Source: Microcoleus sp. bin38.metabat.b11b12b14.051 (GTDB taxonomy: Bacteria; Cyanobacteriota; Cyanobacteriia; Cyanobacteriales; Microcoleaceae). Taken from it: a stretch of DNA of 38,722 nt. Below are positions 15,568 through 24,549 of the stretch, piece by piece (the first letter of the stretch is position 1; the number at the start of each line of letters is the position of its first letter). The notes below the pieces were generated by a model. That model did not search any database. It was not told the DNA's origin and worked only from the letters and a program-made list of their open reading frames with translations. The stretch lies in contig NZ_JAAFKD010000044.1 of the NCBI RefSeq assembly GCF_013299165.1, positions 3,072 through 41,793 of the forward strand, written 5' to 3'. A program made the position numbers and the translations under genes.

Positions 15568-16827
15568 ATGTTCCAAAGAGCACAAGTCAGAAACCCCTGG
15601 AAATCAATCTTCAAACCCTGGGAAGAAGCAGATCCTTGGCTGTTTATCGCTTGCGTCGGCCTCACCATCTTCGGGGGAGTCATGATTCGCAGCGTCGAAA
15701 TCAACCAGGGGCTGATCGACTGGTGGCGGCACTGGGTAACAGGCGCAGTCGGTGTGTTGCTGGCCATCATCTTTTCCCGCTGTCGCTACGAAATGCTGCT
15801 TCAGTGGAAATGGCCGATTTATATCATCATCAATCTGTCGCTGATCGCAGTCCGGTTTATCGGTACTACAGGCCTCGGTGCCCAGCGGTGGATCAATATC
15901 GGTGGCTTTTACCTCCAACCGTCAGAATTTGCCAAAGTAGGGATGATTATCACCTTAGCAGCTCTGCTGCACGACAAGACTGTCCCCACTGTGCGGGATA
16001 TGTTGAGACTGCTGGCGATTATGGCCGTACCTTGGGGATTGATCTTTGCGGAACCAAATTTAGGTACCTCCCTAGTGTTTGGCGCCATCACCATGGGGAT
16101 GTTTTACTGGGGTAATGTCAATCCCGGCTGGCTGATATTGCTGTTCTCTCCTCTATTCTCGGTGCTGTTAAATAACGTGTCTACGCCAATTTGGATCGGC
16201 TGGGTAGTGGTGGCGGGTATTATCGCTTGGCGAAGCCTACCTTGGCCCTGGTTGGGGACTTTCGGTGCGGTGCTGGTGAATGTGGTGTCGGGACACGTCG
16301 GACACGTATTTTGGGGGGTGCTCAAGGATTATCAAAAAATGCGCCTGACGGGCTTTTTGAACCCCGAGAAAGACCCTTTAGGCAGCGGATATCACTTGAT
16401 TCAGTCTCGGATTGCGATCGGGGCTGGGGAACTCAAAGGCAGGGGTTTGTTTCACGGAACCCAAACTCAGCTTAACTTTATTCCCGAACAGCATACGGAC
16501 TTTATCTTTTCGGCGATCGGCGAAGAATTGGGATTTATTGGCTGTATTTGCGTGCTGGTGGTATTTTGGATCATTTGTTTCCGCTTGGTAACGATCGCCC
16601 AAACCGCAAATGACAATTTTGGTTCATTGCTGGCGATCGGCGTACTGTCAATGTTAATTTTTCAGGTATTCGTAAATATCGGGATGAACATCGGCTTAGC
16701 GCCAGTTACCGGGATTCCGCTACCTTTCTTGAGCTACGGGAATGCGTCGCTGCTGAGTAATTTTCTTGGACTGGGGCTGGTGGAGTCGGTAGCCAACCAG
16801 CGACAGCGCAAGAAGCGTTGGAATTAG
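15568..16827 (+). CDS. rodA: rod-shape-determining SEDS glycosyltransferase RodA
   Basis: A 419-residue protein with about ten membrane helices and the SEDS signatures GLGAQRWINIGGFYLQPSEFAK, GSGYHLIQSRIAIGAGELKGRG and FIPEQHTDFIFSAIGEELG. The end, PLPFLSYGNASLLSNFLGLGLV, is the typical C-terminal loop. RodA polymerises peptidoglycan glycan strands from lipid II together with a class B PBP in the elongasome at the cytoplasmic membrane. The FtsW alternative is less likely given the elongation-type loop sequences and cyanobacterial RodA-like N-terminus. The start is ATG at 15568, with a heptamer array directly upstream and no Shine-Dalgarno, so translation initiation may be weak or repeat-length dependent (inference). 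Convergent with pxcA. Confidence 0.9.
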   Translation: MFQRAQVRNPWKSIFKPWEEADPWLFIACVGLTIFGGVMIRSVEINQGLIDWWRHWVTGAVGVLLAIIFSRCRYEMLLQWKWPIYIIINLSLIAVRFIGTTGLGAQRWINIGGFYLQPSEFAKVGMIITLAALLHDKTVPTVRDMLRLLAIMAVPWGLIFAEPNLGTSLVFGAITMGMFYWGNVNPGWLILLFSPLFSVLLNNVSTPIWIGWVVVAGIIAWRSLPWPWLGTFGAVLVNVVSGHVGHVFWGVLKDYQKMRLTGFLNPEKDPLGSGYHLIQSRIAIGAGELKGRGLFHGTQTQLNFIPEQHTDFIFSAIGEELGFIGCICVLVVFWIICFRLVTIAQTANDNFGSLLAIGVLSMLIFQVFVNIGMNIGLAPVTGIPLPFLSYGNASLLSNFLGLGLVESVANQRQRKKRWN

Positions 16828-16840
16828 GTAATTGGCAATT

Positions 16841-17166
16841 GGTTTGTAGTAAGGACTTTAGTCCTAATATTTTTCAAGAACTGAAGTCATCAGTACGAAC
16901 ATCATAGGTTTGTAGTAAGGACTTTAGTCCTAATATTTTTCAAGAACTGAAGTCATCAGTACGAACATCATAGGTTTGTAGTAAGGACTTTAGTCCTAAT
17001 ATTTTTCAAGAACTGAAGTCATCAGTACGAACATCATAGGTTTGTAGTAAGGACTTTAGTCCTAATATTTTTCAAGGACTGAAGTCATCACTACGAACAT
17101 CATAGGTTTGTAGTAAGGACTTTAGTCCTAATATTTTTCAAGGACTGAAGTCATCACTACGAACCT
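16841..17166. repeat. palindromic repeat array (family A variant), 5 copies of 66 bp
   Basis: Units start at 16841, 16907, 16973, 17039 and 17105. Each contains GTAGTAAGGACTTTAGTCC on the left and a related, imperfect right arm ACTGAAGTCATCA(G/C)TACGAAC. Copies 1-3 read AAGAACTGAAG and CAGTACG; copies 4-5 read AAGGACTGAAG and CACTACG, so the array grew by local duplication from two types. It fills the convergent gap between rodA and pxcA. Confidence 0.95.
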
Positions 17167-17202
17167 AATAACGGTTATTTGACAAAATTAGATATGAGCA
17201 GA

Positions 17203-18564
17203 TTATTCATTCATATTTTTGTAAGTAGCAACCGCAGAAGGCGAACTCCGGTTTAAATAACGGAAGATCCAATATTTAAATACCGTATCCAAAATCACCG
17301 GAAACGTGGCAATGAACAGAAATATAAACTGCCGATTTTCTGGCAGTCCCAAATGCCTCGACAAACCTTCGAGAATAACCTCCCAACCGTGAGGTGAGTG
17401 GAATCCGACAAACACATCGGTAAACAAAATAATTACGAAAGCTTTTGCACTGTCGCTAAGTCCGTAAACCACATCATCCATGAAAGACTTTAAAATCTCA
17501 ATTTCTTTTTTATTGGTGACGATAATCGCGGCAAAAGCCATAAAGGAAATCAAATCAGCAAAAATATTTTTAATTGCTCCACCGCTTTCACTGCGGTATT
17601 CCTCGGCAAGCTCAACTGCTTTTTCCGAAATTTGCTTTTCCCTTTCCTCTGAAGACAGCGACGGAGCCGTGCCAATTAACGTTTGAAATTTGAGGTGCTG
17701 CTCAAATCTCTCCAGTTCTTTAAAGGCTTCTTCTTCCAAGTCAATATTTATAAACACAGGAGCATTTTGCTTGACTCGGAAATGGTCAATAATCGGCCCA
17801 ACAATAAAATTTTTAGAGATTTGATTCGTCAGCAGCGGAACTAAAATCAAAAGTAAAATAAATCTCAGAGAAATAACTGTTTTTACTTTGGAATTGCGGA
17901 AATTTTTAACGACTTCTTTTTCGGCCTCCGGGTCTAATTCCTTAGTAATCCGATTCAAAGTTCCCAACAGCGATCGGGGCAATAAATTTACCTCTTCCGA
18001 GTTAGTATCAACTTCGCCGGCATGAGTTTGATGAACCTTAGCTGCACTGTTATTTGCTTGATTTTGTGAGCTGGTGTTGGTAGATTTCACCGCCAAGTTT
18101 ACCGAAGTGGCAACCGGAACGATCGCAGTTGATTTACTATTATTGATATACTTTTCGATAACTCCATCAATAAACTCTAGCTTCTCAAATACCAGGGACG
18201 ATCGGTCTTTGCTGTCAATATCTAATGGGTGGCGGTGAGGCTGCGCGTTGTAGCCAGCCTTGGGTTTTGCTCCCACCCGATCGGGCAATTCCAAAAAAGA
18301 ACGGCTAGCATTAAACTCAACCATCCTGGTTTGGATGACCTTGAGGTATTTTTGGAGTTCGGATTTAAAGTAAGACAGAGTGCTGTGTCCGTAATCTCCA
18401 GAGCGATCGGAAATTGGTTGGCCGCCAAAATGCTCGTCTTCGATCGCCTTAATTGCTAATGCAGCATCATAAGCCTGTTCTAGAGCCCTTTCAGGCGTTT
18501 CTCTATACCACTGGTTAGCGCTGTAGAGATATTTTACAAACCTGTTCCATGGAGAAGTGTTCAT
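17203..18564 (-). CDS. pxcA: proton extrusion protein PxcA (CemA family)
   Basis: A 453-residue protein. The N-terminal 240 residues are soluble and charged, starting WNRFVKYLYSANQWYRETPERALEQAYDAALAIKAIE, which is characteristic of PxcA. The C-terminal half carries four membrane segments and the CemA-type motif FVGFHSPHGWE, then FPVILDTVFKYWIFRYLNR at the end. PxcA is needed for light-induced, Na-dependent proton extrusion and pH balance, supporting inorganic carbon uptake; it lies in the cytoplasmic membrane. Length fits cyanobacterial PxcA (about 420-470). ATG at 18564; divergent from the P-loop protein gene with only 53 bp between, so their promoters overlap. Confidence 0.92.
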   Translation of the reverse strand: MNTSPWNRFVKYLYSANQWYRETPERALEQAYDAALAIKAIEDEHFGGQPISDRSGDYGHSTLSYFKSELQKYLKVIQTRMVEFNASRSFLELPDRVGAKPKAGYNAQPHRHPLDIDSKDRSSLVFEKLEFIDGVIEKYINNSKSTAIVPVATSVNLAVKSTNTSSQNQANNSAAKVHQTHAGEVDTNSEEVNLLPRSLLGTLNRITKELDPEAEKEVVKNFRNSKVKTVISLRFILLLILVPLLTNQISKNFIVGPIIDHFRVKQNAPVFINIDLEEEAFKELERFEQHLKFQTLIGTAPSLSSEEREKQISEKAVELAEEYRSESGGAIKNIFADLISFMAFAAIIVTNKKEIEILKSFMDDVVYGLSDSAKAFVIILFTDVFVGFHSPHGWEVILEGLSRHLGLPENRQFIFLFIATFPVILDTVFKYWIFRYLNRSSPSAVATYKNMNE

Positions 18565-18617
18565 AGCTCAAAGCTGGTTAGTTAGCTGTAGACAATTTTG
18601 ATTAAAGTATTCATGGT

Positions 18618-20831
18618 ATGGTAACAAATTTACATAAATTGGGAACGCAGGCAGAAAAGTCAATTTGGATTGTTGGGGCTGCCCGCAGCGGCAAAACCGA
18701 TCGGCTAGTAGAGCAGTTCTGCTTGTGGAGCAAAACCGTCAAGACAGGGCCCGCAACAGTTTCAAGCCGCGGGGCTGGAGGGCGGCGGCGGGCGGGACAA
18801 ACCGCGCCAGCAATTTTAGTCTTAGCAGCTAACGGGGACAACCGACTGGAATTAGCCGATCGCATCGCCATCGCTACCCAAGGAAAATATGCCTTTCACT
18901 CGACAACACCCTTCGGTTTTTTTGAGCAAGAAGTATTGCTATTTTGGCCGCTGCTAGTTGAGTCGCTGGATTTGAGGGCTCAATTTCCTCGGAGACTGCA
19001 ACCTGAAACAGAATTGGAACTTGCCGCCCGACTCTGGCGTCGCTCTCTTGACGAAGGGATTTTGCAACAAACAGGGGTAAGTCAAAACCGAATGGTGCGT
19101 CGAACTCTAGACTTATTGCAATTAGCAGCAGTCAGCGGTACGCCGAGAGAAGAAATTCCCAGGATTTTGGAACAGGGATTTGTCGGCTCTGGCGGCTCGA
19201 ATCATTTATGGGCGAGTACGGGAGAGTTGTTAGAAACCTGGCGGGAATGGTGTTTGAAGCGGGGTTTCCTGACTTACGGGATAGTGTGCGAGCTCTACTG
19301 GCGGGATTTGTTGCCAAATCCTGCTTACCAGCAGCAGTTGGCCTCTAGATATCAAGCTGTCATCGCCGACGATGTGGACGATTATCCGGCTATCAGTCGC
19401 GATTTGTTCGATCGAATGCTCGATGCTGGCGCGGCGGGGGCCTTCTCCTACAACCCGGATGGAGGAGTGCGTTTGGGTTTGGGGGCTGACACCCAATACC
19501 TCGGGGAGCTCGAAAGTCGCTGCGCCACCGTGGAAAACTTGGACGCCCGATCGGGTTTAGCCGCAGAAATCGGAGCAGTGGCAGTAAGTTTAGCGGTTAA
19601 TTCTGACGGTTTTTATCCTTTGGGCTTGAGTTTGCCAGGATCGGTTCGATCGCTAGAAACCACTTCTCGGGCGCAACTGTTGCGAGAAACCGCCGAGCTG
19701 ATCGTAGATGCAGTGAAGTCACAAGCAGTGGAACCGCAGGAAATCGCCGTAATTGCCCCTGGGATGGATGCGATCGCCCGCTACAGTTTAACCGAAATAC
19801 TGGCGCGATCGGGTATCGCCGCGGCATCCCTCAACGATCAGCGTCCCCTATCGACTACGCCAGAGATTAGAGCTTTGCTGACTTTATTAGCGTTAGTGTA
19901 TCCCGGACTAGGCCGAGAAGTCGATCGAGACGCAGTAGCCGAAATGCTGGTAATTTTAGGCAGCCAGAAACACGGCGAATTAGTCGAAACAGCAGATTCC
20001 GACTCCACCTCGGAGATTCCAGCGAAAATGGAAAATCAAAAATCGATCGATCCGGTAAGAGCAGGTTTGATCGCAGATCATTGTTTTTGTCCCGAGCTCG
20101 ATCGACCTCAACTGCTGGCGGTGGCAGCCTTTCCCCGGTGGGACAGACTGGGACACCGAGCAGCTTTTGCCTACGAACAAATTGTCGAGTGGATCGAACA
20201 ACAGCGGTCGCAACAACAGGAGCGGCTGTTACCAAGTCCAATAGCCCTGCTCGATCGAGCGATACAGAAATTTTTAATTTCCGACAGAAACCTACCCTAC
20301 GATCGGCTATCGGCTTTGCGAGAGCTGATGGAAACCGCCGCCCACTACTGGGAAATACACGGGCGAATGCAGCGCCAAGAACCCACAAACAGCTCGGAAT
20401 CAGAAACCATCGCCCAGTTTATCCAGTTGTTGCGGACTGGAACAGTCACCGCCAACCCGTTTCCAGTGCGTCCCGAAGGCCCAGCAGCCCGAGCCGTCAC
20501 CCTCGCCAACATCTTCCAGTACCGCAGCAGCCGGCGCGCCCACAAATGGCACTTTTGGCTGGATGCTGGCTCGCCCCTGTGGCTCAGTGGCGGTGCGGCG
20601 ACATTGTTTGGCGCTCCCTTATTTGTGCGATCGCAACTAGGGCGTCCCTGGCAAACCGAAGAAGAAACCGCCGCCGACCAACAGCGGCTGCGGCGAATTC
20701 TGGTAGATTTGTTAAGTCGCTGTCAGGTGCTCTACCTTTGCCACAGCGAACTAGCCGTCAACGGACAAGAGCAAACCGGGCCGCTTCTGCCTCTAATTAA
20801 CAGCTCTGTTTCTTGTCAGCAGTCACCATAA
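18618..20831 (+). CDS. UvrD/AddB-like P-loop protein (cyanobacterial 'recombinase family' type)
   Basis: A 737-residue protein with a Walker A GAARSGKT near residue 21, a Walker B-like AVIADDVDDYP near 250, a domain 2 segment (EIAVIAPGMDAIARYSLTEILARSGIAAA) and a motif VI-like end (RRILVDLLSRCQVLYLCHSELAVNGQEQ). The layout is that of superfamily 1 helicases, closest to AddB/RexB-type subunits, but classical motif III and the AddB nuclease cysteines are not evident, so helicase activity is unsure. Residues 40-56 include a GC-rich Arg/Gly insertion (SSRGAGGRRRAGQ) that looks lineage-specific. ATG at 18618. Likely a DNA repair or recombination factor. Confidence 0.6.
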   Translation: MVTNLHKLGTQAEKSIWIVGAARSGKTDRLVEQFCLWSKTVKTGPATVSSRGAGGRRRAGQTAPAILVLAANGDNRLELADRIAIATQGKYAFHSTTPFGFFEQEVLLFWPLLVESLDLRAQFPRRLQPETELELAARLWRRSLDEGILQQTGVSQNRMVRRTLDLLQLAAVSGTPREEIPRILEQGFVGSGGSNHLWASTGELLETWREWCLKRGFLTYGIVCELYWRDLLPNPAYQQQLASRYQAVIADDVDDYPAISRDLFDRMLDAGAAGAFSYNPDGGVRLGLGADTQYLGELESRCATVENLDARSGLAAEIGAVAVSLAVNSDGFYPLGLSLPGSVRSLETTSRAQLLRETAELIVDAVKSQAVEPQEIAVIAPGMDAIARYSLTEILARSGIAAASLNDQRPLSTTPEIRALLTLLALVYPGLGREVDRDAVAEMLVILGSQKHGELVETADSDSTSEIPAKMENQKSIDPVRAGLIADHCFCPELDRPQLLAVAAFPRWDRLGHRAAFAYEQIVEWIEQQRSQQQERLLPSPIALLDRAIQKFLISDRNLPYDRLSALRELMETAAHYWEIHGRMQRQEPTNSSESETIAQFIQLLRTGTVTANPFPVRPEGPAARAVTLANIFQYRSSRRAHKWHFWLDAGSPLWLSGGAATLFGAPLFVRSQLGRPWQTEEETAADQQRLRRILVDLLSRCQVLYLCHSELAVNGQEQTGPLLPLINSSVSCQQSP

Positions 20832-21185
20832 GACCTCATACCGTCAGGCCTTCGGTAGGATGACACAAAAAATTATGACTGCGAAAACTTGATTTTTTTC
20901 GTAGACGGGATAAATACATCGCGCCAACTCAAATCAAAACTTATAGCTGCGATCGAAATGCGATAGTAAAGTATACCCAGAACCAGCATCAAAACCTGCA
21001 AACATTAATATTTCTAACTCTCAAAATACCTGAGTAAAAAAATATATATAGCAGTTGCAATTTTGATTGAGTATGCTAGAAATGAGCGAGATTTTTAATC
21101 AAATTTAAGCCAGATTTGTGGCAACAAACTGATATGAATCAGTTCTTAAAGTTAATCAGGATCGTCGTTTAAAGGAGCCAAAAGA
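20832..21185. other. intergenic region upstream of the RTX gene pair
   Basis: AT-rich spacer of 354 bp. It probably holds the promoter for the two RTX genes; AAAGGAG lies 8 bp before the first ATG. A weak hairpin (CGAAAAC...TTTTTCG) near 20882-20900 could terminate the upstream gene. No further gene or repeat seen. Confidence 0.4.
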
Positions 21186-24100
21186 ATGCCCCCTGCTGTA
21201 CCAGTTATTATCGTTGACACAACACCAACTCCAGTGCCAACGCCAACGCCAACACCTGACCCCACACCAACTCCAACTCCAACTCCAACTCCAACACCGA
21301 CACCAACTCCAACTCCCACCCCAACTCGCTCCCCGACGCCAACTCCGGTAGATGATACATTTGGCGGCATAGACGGCACATTGGGCGGAGGCCTGAGTAC
21401 CTCGCCCGCCGTCATCGGAGGCATCGTCCGAGGCACAGAAACCAACGACTCCTTAGTGGGCAGTCCCGGGCCTGACGTGATTTCCGGGCTCCAAGGCAAC
21501 GACAACCTGCGAGGAGCCGGCGGCGACGATTTAATATTTGGCAACGAAGATGACGACGTGCTGTACGGCAATGAGGGCAACGACGTTCTCGACGGCGGTT
21601 CGGGACTTGATACCCTGTATGGAGGCAAAGGCAACGACTCCCTTGATGGGGGAAATAACCCGGATTTGCTGTACGGCAATGACGGCAACGACACGGTAGT
21701 TGGAGGCGAAGGCAAAGACACGGGTTTTGGGGGCAAAGGCAGCGACAGTATGCGCGGCGGCTCTTCTGACGACAGCTTGTTGGGCGATCGAGGCGATGAT
21801 GTCTTGTGGGGCGATCAAGGTAACGACACGCTAAGCGGTGGCGACGGCGAAGACTTGCTATTTGGCAACGAAGGAGGCGACTGGCTGTACGGAAATGCCG
21901 GTGCTGACACAATTTTTGCTGGCGACGGCGACGACATCGTGTTCGGCGGTGCGGGGGACGACATCATCGACGGCGGTGCAGGCAATGACGTGCTGTGGGG
22001 CGAAGCAGGCAAAGACGTTGTAGCAGGAGGCGAAGGTAGAGATGTTTTCGTCATCGGTGCCTTCAGCGCCCCCAGCGGCGGTAGCAGCAACGGCACTAAC
22101 CCGGCATTTCTCACTACAGGCGGCCCAGACATCGCCGATGCTGATATTTTCACAGACTTTCGACAAGGTGAAGATGCGATCGGGCTCAGCGGCGACCTGA
22201 AGTTTGAAGATTTGGTAATCTTCCAAAGCACCGACAGCAAAGCCGGCAGCGCAATTATTCGCAACGGCGTCAGCGGCGACTTTTTAGCAGTATTGCCCGG
22301 AGTAGACAGCAGAACCTTGGGACGCAGCTCATTTGTACTTGGCCCCACAGTTCCCGGCAGCGCAACCCCACTGCCCCTGCCGACGCCGAGTCCTTCTCCG
22401 ACGCCGACTCCTACTCCTACAGCAAGTCCGACACCGACTCCTACATCAAGTCCGACTCCTACTCCTACATCAAGTCCGACTCCTACTCCTACATCAAGTC
22501 CGACACCGACACCAAGTCCGACGCCGATGTTCCCGACACCGACAGCAACTCCAACACCGGGTCTGGTTTTCCCGACGCCGACAGCAAGTCCGACGCCAAC
22601 AGGAAGTCCGGCGCCGACTCCAAGTCCCGTACCCTTCCCCAATCAGGCTCCGAGAGCGGTTAACGACAACTTCACCACGGTTGCGGGTCAAGATACCAGC
22701 TTCAACGTTCTGTTCAACGACACTGACCCGGAAAAGAACCCTCTGACTGTCACGACTTTTACCCCAACAACCAAAGGAATCGTGACTCCCTTGGGCGGCG
22801 GGCTGTTCAAATACAGCCCGAATCCCGGCTTCTCGGGTAGTGACAGCTTCAGCTACTCGATCTCTGACGGCAACGGCGGCACCAGTCAGGGGGTAGTAAC
22901 CATCAACGTCAGCAACCCGCCGAAGCTAGTAATTAACGGCGGTGTGGTGGTTGCCAAAAGTGCTCCCACCCAGACAATCACGGCTGCGGATTTGTTGGTC
23001 ACAGATCCCGACAACCCGCCGTCGGACATCGTTTATACGATTACCAAAGCTCCCAACGCTACGAGAGGTTTTGTTCAAAGAGGCACAACTTTTCTCAATG
23101 TTGGTGGCAAATTCAGCCAAGACGATATCAACAACAACATCGTCAAATACAACTTGCTGGCTGGTGGGGGCAGCGACAGTTTCTCGTTTACAGCCTCAGA
23201 CGGGTCTGCAACGATCGGGCCAGCATCCTTCAGCATCACGGTGGTAGATAGTATTGTCGATCGCACCGCACTGCCGGCGAGCACGTTTACAGGCAGCAAC
23301 CTCAGCGACTACATCATCGGCGGGGCAGGCAACGATACCCTGTACGGGGGCGACGGCAACGACATCATCGACGGCAGGGGCGGCGACGACTTGGAATTCG
23401 GCGAAGCAGGTAACGACTCAGTGCTAGGTTCGATCGGCAACGACACCCTCGACGGCGGGATCGGCAACGACACCGTAGACGGCGGAGACGGCATCGACTC
23501 GCTAATCGGCGGGCTGGGCAACGACCTGATGTTCGGCGGCAACGACAACGATATCATCTTGGGCGGTGACGGCAACGACACCATTGACGGCGGTGCAGGC
23601 AATGACTCGATATTGGGAGAAGCGGCCGACGACTCCATACTGGGAGGCAGCGGCAACGACACCTTATTGGGCGGAATTGGCGACGACTCGATCGACGGTG
23701 GCGCAGGCGACGACATCCTCGACGGCGGACTCGGCAGAGACTTGCTCGACGGCGGTATCAATAACGATTCCATCTCCGGCGGCGACAGCGAAGATACGAT
23801 TTTGGGTGGAGACGGTGCCGACACGGCACTCGGAGGTGTCGGCAACGACTACATTTTGGGCGAGGGCGGCAGCGACTCGCTGTTGGGCGAAGCGGGCGAC
23901 GACACTCTAGACGGCGGTGCCGGCAGCGACTCGATCAACGGCGGCTTCGGCAACGACTTGGTATTGGGTGGCGATGACAACGACACTCTTGAGGGCGGTG
24001 CGGGCAATGACATCTTGGGCGGCGGCAACGGTTCTGACCTGCTCACTGGCGGCCCTGGCGATGATTTCTTCTACTACGAAACTCCCAGCGAAGGCGTAGA

Positions 24101-24515
24101 CGTGATTGCTGACTTTAACTCCAACGGCAGCGGCACCGACAGGTTCTTGTTCCGATCGTCAAATTTTGCAGGTTTAACCAACTCTGGAACTACTAACGAT
24201 TTCACCAGTTTTATCGTCAGGAATATCGGCAGCGGTGGCGACAACATCAGCAAGCAAGAAGTCATTTTGTTTGAATCTAAATTTGACAACGCTCAAGCAG
24301 TCAACGCAGTGTTGAAGAATCAAAACGGTTCGACCAAAGGTGGAGCTTTCTTCGTTTACCTGAACAATACCTTTAACAAGTACGTTCTTGGGTTTGACCC
24401 AAATGTGGCAGATGACAGTCTCCCAGCTTTCGACTTGGCAGTTTTGAATACTATTCCTACAGTGCCGGGAGCTCTGAGCACCGTCATTACTGCCTCTGAC
24501 TTTAAGTTTATTTAG
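21186..24515 (+). CDS. giant RTX (hemolysin-type calcium-binding) protein 1
   Basis: A 1109-residue protein. Order: short start MPPAVPVIIVDT; Pro/Thr linker (about 12-50); first RTX block of GGxGxDxxx nonapeptides (about 85-290); a beta-rich spacer with FLTTGGPDIADADIFTDFRQGEDAI (about 290-390); second Pro/Thr/Ser linker (about 390-480); a VCBS/cadherin-like domain (NQAPRAVNDNFTTVAGQDT..., about 482-575); a CSPG/Cadherin_3-like domain (LVINGGVVV...DPDNPPSDIVYTIT, about 576-690); a second RTX block (about 702-958); and a C-terminal beta domain ending ITASDFKFI. No N-terminal signal peptide, as expected for type I secretion via a C-terminal signal. Calcium folds the repeats outside the cell. 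Likely a surface or extracellular adhesin or sheath protein. AAAGGAG precedes the ATG; the second RTX gene follows after 34 bp. Confidence 0.85.
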   Translation: MPPAVPVIIVDTTPTPVPTPTPTPDPTPTPTPTPTPTPTPTPTPTPTRSPTPTPVDDTFGGIDGTLGGGLSTSPAVIGGIVRGTETNDSLVGSPGPDVISGLQGNDNLRGAGGDDLIFGNEDDDVLYGNEGNDVLDGGSGLDTLYGGKGNDSLDGGNNPDLLYGNDGNDTVVGGEGKDTGFGGKGSDSMRGGSSDDSLLGDRGDDVLWGDQGNDTLSGGDGEDLLFGNEGGDWLYGNAGADTIFAGDGDDIVFGGAGDDIIDGGAGNDVLWGEAGKDVVAGGEGRDVFVIGAFSAPSGGSSNGTNPAFLTTGGPDIADADIFTDFRQGEDAIGLSGDLKFEDLVIFQSTDSKAGSAIIRNGVSGDFLAVLPGVDSRTLGRSSFVLGPTVPGSATPLPLPTPSPSPTPTPTPTASPTPTPTSSPTPTPTSSPTPTPTSSPTPTPSPTPMFPTPTATPTPGLVFPTPTASPTPTGSPAPTPSPVPFPNQAPRAVNDNFTTVAGQDTSFNVLFNDTDPEKNPLTVTTFTPTTKGIVTPLGGGLFKYSPNPGFSGSDSFSYSISDGNGGTSQGVVTINVSNPPKLVINGGVVVAKSAPTQTITAADLLVTDPDNPPSDIVYTITKAPNATRGFVQRGTTFLNVGGKFSQDDINNNIVKYNLLAGGGSDSFSFTASDGSATIGPASFSITVVDSIVDRTALPASTFTGSNLSDYIIGGAGNDTLYGGDGNDIIDGRGGDDLEFGEAGNDSVLGSIGNDTLDGGIGNDTVDGGDGIDSLIGGLGNDLMFGGNDNDIILGGDGNDTIDGGAGNDSILGEAADDSILGGSGNDTLLGGIGDDSIDGGAGDDILDGGLGRDLLDGGINNDSISGGDSEDTILGGDGADTALGGVGNDYILGEGGSDSLLGEAGDDTLDGGAGSDSINGGFGNDLVLGGDDNDTLEGGAGNDILGGGNGSDLLTGGPGDDFFYYETPSEGVDVIADFNSNGSGTDRFLFRSSNFAGLTNSGTTNDFTSFIVRNIGSGGDNISKQEVILFESKFDNAQAVNAVLKNQNGSTKGGAFFVYLNNTFNKYVLGFDPNVADDSLPAFDLAVLNTIPTVPGALSTVITASDFKFI

Positions 24516-24549
24516 TAGTTTTTGAGTAGCGTCGCAAGGAGTCGAAACA

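Noticed and set aside
18618..20831. Naming this gene addB or uvrD
   Set aside because: Walker A and a motif VI-like end are visible, but other helicase motifs and nuclease residues are not clear enough for a symbol.
21152..22642. Long antisense frames (Gly/Val-rich or Pro/Ser-rich) across the RTX gene
   Set aside because: Mirror images of repetitive coding DNA; the plus strand has the clear RTX and cadherin-like domains.
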